DNA of 64,000 bases, taken from the NCBI RefSeq assembly GCF_000317835.1, contig NC_019789.1:452501-516500 (forward strand), in the 5' to 3' direction. Under the pieces are notes generated by a model. The model was given only the letters and a program-made list of their open reading frames with translations, had not been told where the DNA came from and made no database searches. Positions 62,094 to 64,000 of this stretch are shown here, piece by piece (positions within the stretch are counted from its first letter, which is position 1; every line of letters begins with the position of its first letter). Origin of the DNA: Deinococcus peraridilitoris DSM 19664. GTDB lineage: Bacteria > Deinococcota > Deinococci > Deinococcales > Deinococcaceae. The translations under genes and the position numbers were made by a program.

Positions 62094-62459
62094 TCAGGTC
62101 CGCTTGCGTCGGCGTTGAGCTCTGGAACATACACGGGCAGCTTGAGCTGCTGGAAGACCTGAATAGCACGCGCCCAGGCGTTTCCCGGGAGCATCCCGCG
62201 ACAGGTGGCTGAGCGCCACCTGACCCGCCGCGACCACGATGGGGAGGAAGGCGGGTACGAACCGGGCGTGCACGTGCAAGGCTCGGGCGAGAAGCTCCAC
62301 GAAAGGATCAAGGAAGTCCCCGGCGAAGCGGGCGATGCGCTGTGCCGGGTCACGCGGGCCGGGAAGCACCGCGAGCAGCACCTGCCAGACCAGCCAGAGG
62401 CCGTAAAAGGCCAGGAGCAACTGGCCGGCGGCAAGCAGGGTTTGCAGCAGGAAGGTCAT
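62094..62459 (-). CDS. YggT-like small membrane protein
   Basis: 121 residues; ATG 62459 overlaps the GH15 stop (ATGA). Helices at about 3-32 (MTFLLQTLLAAGQLLLAFYG) and 64-85, separated by RFAGDFLDPFVELLARALH, fit the YggT pattern of LxPF-type membrane proteins. After about residue 85 the sequence turns into an Arg- and Cys-rich tail (CSRAQRRRKRT) unlike the family, while another frame (see 61731-62093) looks better, so a frameshift is suspected. Confidence 0.55.
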   Translation of the reverse strand: MTFLLQTLLAAGQLLLAFYGLWLVWQVLLAVLPGPRDPAQRIARFAGDFLDPFVELLARALHVHARFVPAFLPIVVAAGQVALSHLSRDAPGKRLGACYSGLPAAQAARVCSRAQRRRKRT

Positions 62460-64000
62460 GCCTCCTCGGCCTTCTCCAGGGCCGCCTTGTAATCCACGAT
62501 GACACCAATGAAGGCGGCATGCACGAACGACTGCGGGAAGTTCCCCAGCATCCGCCCAGTGTGCGGGTCGGCTTCCTCTGCGAACAGGTGCAGGTCGTTC
62601 GCGTACTCCAGCGCCGCCTCGAGAATGACTTTCGCGCGCTGCACGTCACGCATCACCCAGTACTGAGCGACCCACAACGTGCCCGCCAGGAACGTGCCCT
62701 CCCGGCGGACGCTCTCGGCCTCCAGGTGCCGCCAGTACAGGTTCCCCACACGGTAATCACGTTCCAGCACGTCAATGGTCGCGAGCATCTCCGGCGAGTC
62801 CGCCTCGCAGTACCCCCACACCGGGTAGAGGGCCGCCGTGACATCCACCGCTTCACCTCCGGCGATGTAGGCGTACGCGCCCGTCTTCGTGAGCCCGTAC
62901 TGCTTCACCCACGCGCGGATGTCTTCCTCGGTGTTCTGCCAGCGCCCGCGCTGCTCGTCGCTCACCGCGTACTGCTGGAGGTACTTGAGGGCAGTTGCCG
63001 TCACGACCTTGCCCGTCACGTAAGGCCGCTTGGTGCGTTCCTCCCAGATGCCGTAGTCATCTTCCCGCCAGTGCTCGCACAGGAACTCCGCGAGGCACTC
63101 CACCAGCTCCCAGTGCTCGCGCGTCCCGAAGTGATCGTAGATGAGTTTCGCGGCCAGCAGGACGTTCGCGTACGCGTCGAGCTGCAACTGACCGCGCGCG
63201 CCGTTCCCGATCCGCACCGGTGCACTCAGCGCGTACCCGGCGAGATCGAGTTCTTCCTCCTCGGGGGCCTGCTGGCCGTCCGCGGTGAGGAACGGAGCAA
63301 TCGGCAGGTGGCCGTCGTCACGGGGACCGTACTGGCAGACGAAATCCAGGAAGGCGCGTCCTTCACGACCGTCACCGCCTGCCCGGGTGAGGGCGCTGAC
63401 GATCATGCCGGTGTCGCGCAGCCACACGTACCGGTAATCCCAGTTGAGCTCACCGCCCACGATTTCGGGGAGGCTGGTGGTGGCGGCCGCGAGGACCGCG
63501 CCGGACTCCTGATACGTGAGCATGCGTAGCGCTCGCAGTGAACCGGCCACTTCCTGCTCGTAGGGGCCGCGGTACGTCGCGTGGGTGGTGACGTCCCGCC
63601 AGTGCAGGAGCGTCGCTGCGCGCCAGCGCGTCATGATCTCCCAATCGAGCCTCTCCTGCTGTGAGCCCGTCAGGAACGCCCAGCCCGGCTCGCCGGCCGG
63701 AATGAGACCGTGAATCTCAGCGCCCTGAACGTGCAGGGGGTGCGAGGCGTACAGGTACAGCCCGTCGTTGATGACGACCGCGTTCCCCTCCGCGCGCAGC
63801 AGCCCGGGTTCGCGGGCGTAGTTCGGCGCGGGACGCACCGTGAAGCGCAATTCGTCAGGCGTGGCCGAGAACACCCGGCACAGCCCGCGCGGTAAGTCCG
63901 GCGCGAACATCAGGAAGTCCGTGACGACCAGCTCACCCTGCTCGTGGCGCAGGCGCGTTTCCAGGACGGCGCTGTCCCCCAGGTACGCGCGCCCTGAAGG
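62456..64000 (-). CDS. Glycoside hydrolase family 15 protein, start beyond the right edge
   Basis: The frame is open from the right edge and reads YLGDSAVLETRLRHEQGELV, then VTDFLMF before the internal ATG at 63910, so the start lies outside. Within 514 residues: LTGSQQERLDWEIMTRWRAA, NWDYRYVWLRDTGMIVSALT, WREDDYGIWEERTKRPYVTG and HLFAEEADPHTGRMLGNFPQ. These match GH15 proteins of the glucoamylase/trehalase group; the last carries the catalytic-base region. It probably hydrolyses trehalose or alpha-glucans in the cytoplasm. Next gene overlaps by four bases. Confidence 0.92.
   Translation of the reverse strand, partial: PSGRAYLGDSAVLETRLRHEQGELVVTDFLMFAPDLPRGLCRVFSATPDELRFTVRPAPNYAREPGLLRAEGNAVVINDGLYLYASHPLHVQGAEIHGLIPAGEPGWAFLTGSQQERLDWEIMTRWRAATLLHWRDVTTHATYRGPYEQEVAGSLRALRMLTYQESGAVLAAATTSLPEIVGGELNWDYRYVWLRDTGMIVSALTRAGGDGREGRAFLDFVCQYGPRDDGHLPIAPFLTADGQQAPEEEELDLAGYALSAPVRIGNGARGQLQLDAYANVLLAAKLIYDHFGTREHWELVECLAEFLCEHWREDDYGIWEERTKRPYVTGKVVTATALKYLQQYAVSDEQRGRWQNTEEDIRAWVKQYGLTKTGAYAYIAGGEAVDVTAALYPVWGYCEADSPEMLATIDVLERDYRVGNLYWRHLEAESVRREGTFLAGTLWVAQYWVMRDVQRAKVILEAALEYANDLHLFAEEADPHTGRMLGNFPQSFVHAAFIGVIVDYKAALEKAEEA

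Overview
The window is GC-rich bacterial DNA that reads like a chromosome or megaplasmid segment of a Deinococcus-type organism. This is an inference from several things together: high GC with GTG/TTG starts, ATGA-coupled operons, a manganese-type ABC operon with two DtxR/MntR regulators, Deinococcus-like IS remnants (ISL3, IS630, IS5) and a GH15 hydrolase. No rRNA or tRNA gene was seen and no CRISPR array is present. Nothing in the sequence proves the species.

Positions 1-17 kb form an accessory, decaying region. It holds a frameshifted ISL3 transposase cut by the left edge, IS630 and IS5 remnants and a C-terminal scrap of a NhaA antiporter. Between these sit exported proteins with little homology I can name: four Gly-rich or collagen-like secreted proteins, two paralogues of a WEGTL-type domain, and two large beta-helix lipoproteins (one with an IPT/TIG domain, one with a discoidin domain). 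Two TetR regulators lie here, one divergent from a small membrane protein with a good operator candidate between them.

Positions 16.7-36.2 kb carry stress, metal and sulfur functions: DsrE-like protein, MsrB, a DUF5132-like/P-type ATPase operon whose transmembrane metal motif lacks cysteine, a DoxX-like membrane protein, and a SAM-I (S-box) riboswitch with its own terminator in front of a 34-codon ORF, an ATP-grasp ligase, a dimethylsulfone-monooxygenase-like LLM flavoenzyme and, further down, an NAD-dependent epimerase. Next come a five-gene Mn/Zn ABC operon ending in mntR with a clean palindromic operator at its start, a second FeoA-fused DtxR regulator, a DoxX protein and a three-gene ABC exporter.

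Positions 36.2-57.3 kb start with a multiply frameshifted XerC/D-like recombinase and an SDR. The rest is dominated by a tightly packed minus-strand series of sixteen genes (54.6 to 38.1 kb): two peptide-type solute-binding proteins, a complete Dpp/Opp transporter, a GntR regulator, creatininase-like, ketopantoate-reductase-like, two SDRs, M20 peptidase, RraA-like, M32 carboxypeptidase, and a GatC-like/amidase pair. An AstE/aspartoacylase-type gene and an MFS transporter are divergent. Together they look like an uptake and hydrolysis pathway for an unidentified peptide, amide or N-acyl compound.

Positions 57.3-64 kb contain a K+-channel remnant, two flavin disulfide reductases (CoA-disulfide-reductase-like and mercuric-reductase-like), a DUF427 protein, a YggT-like membrane protein and a GH15 hydrolase that runs off the right edge.
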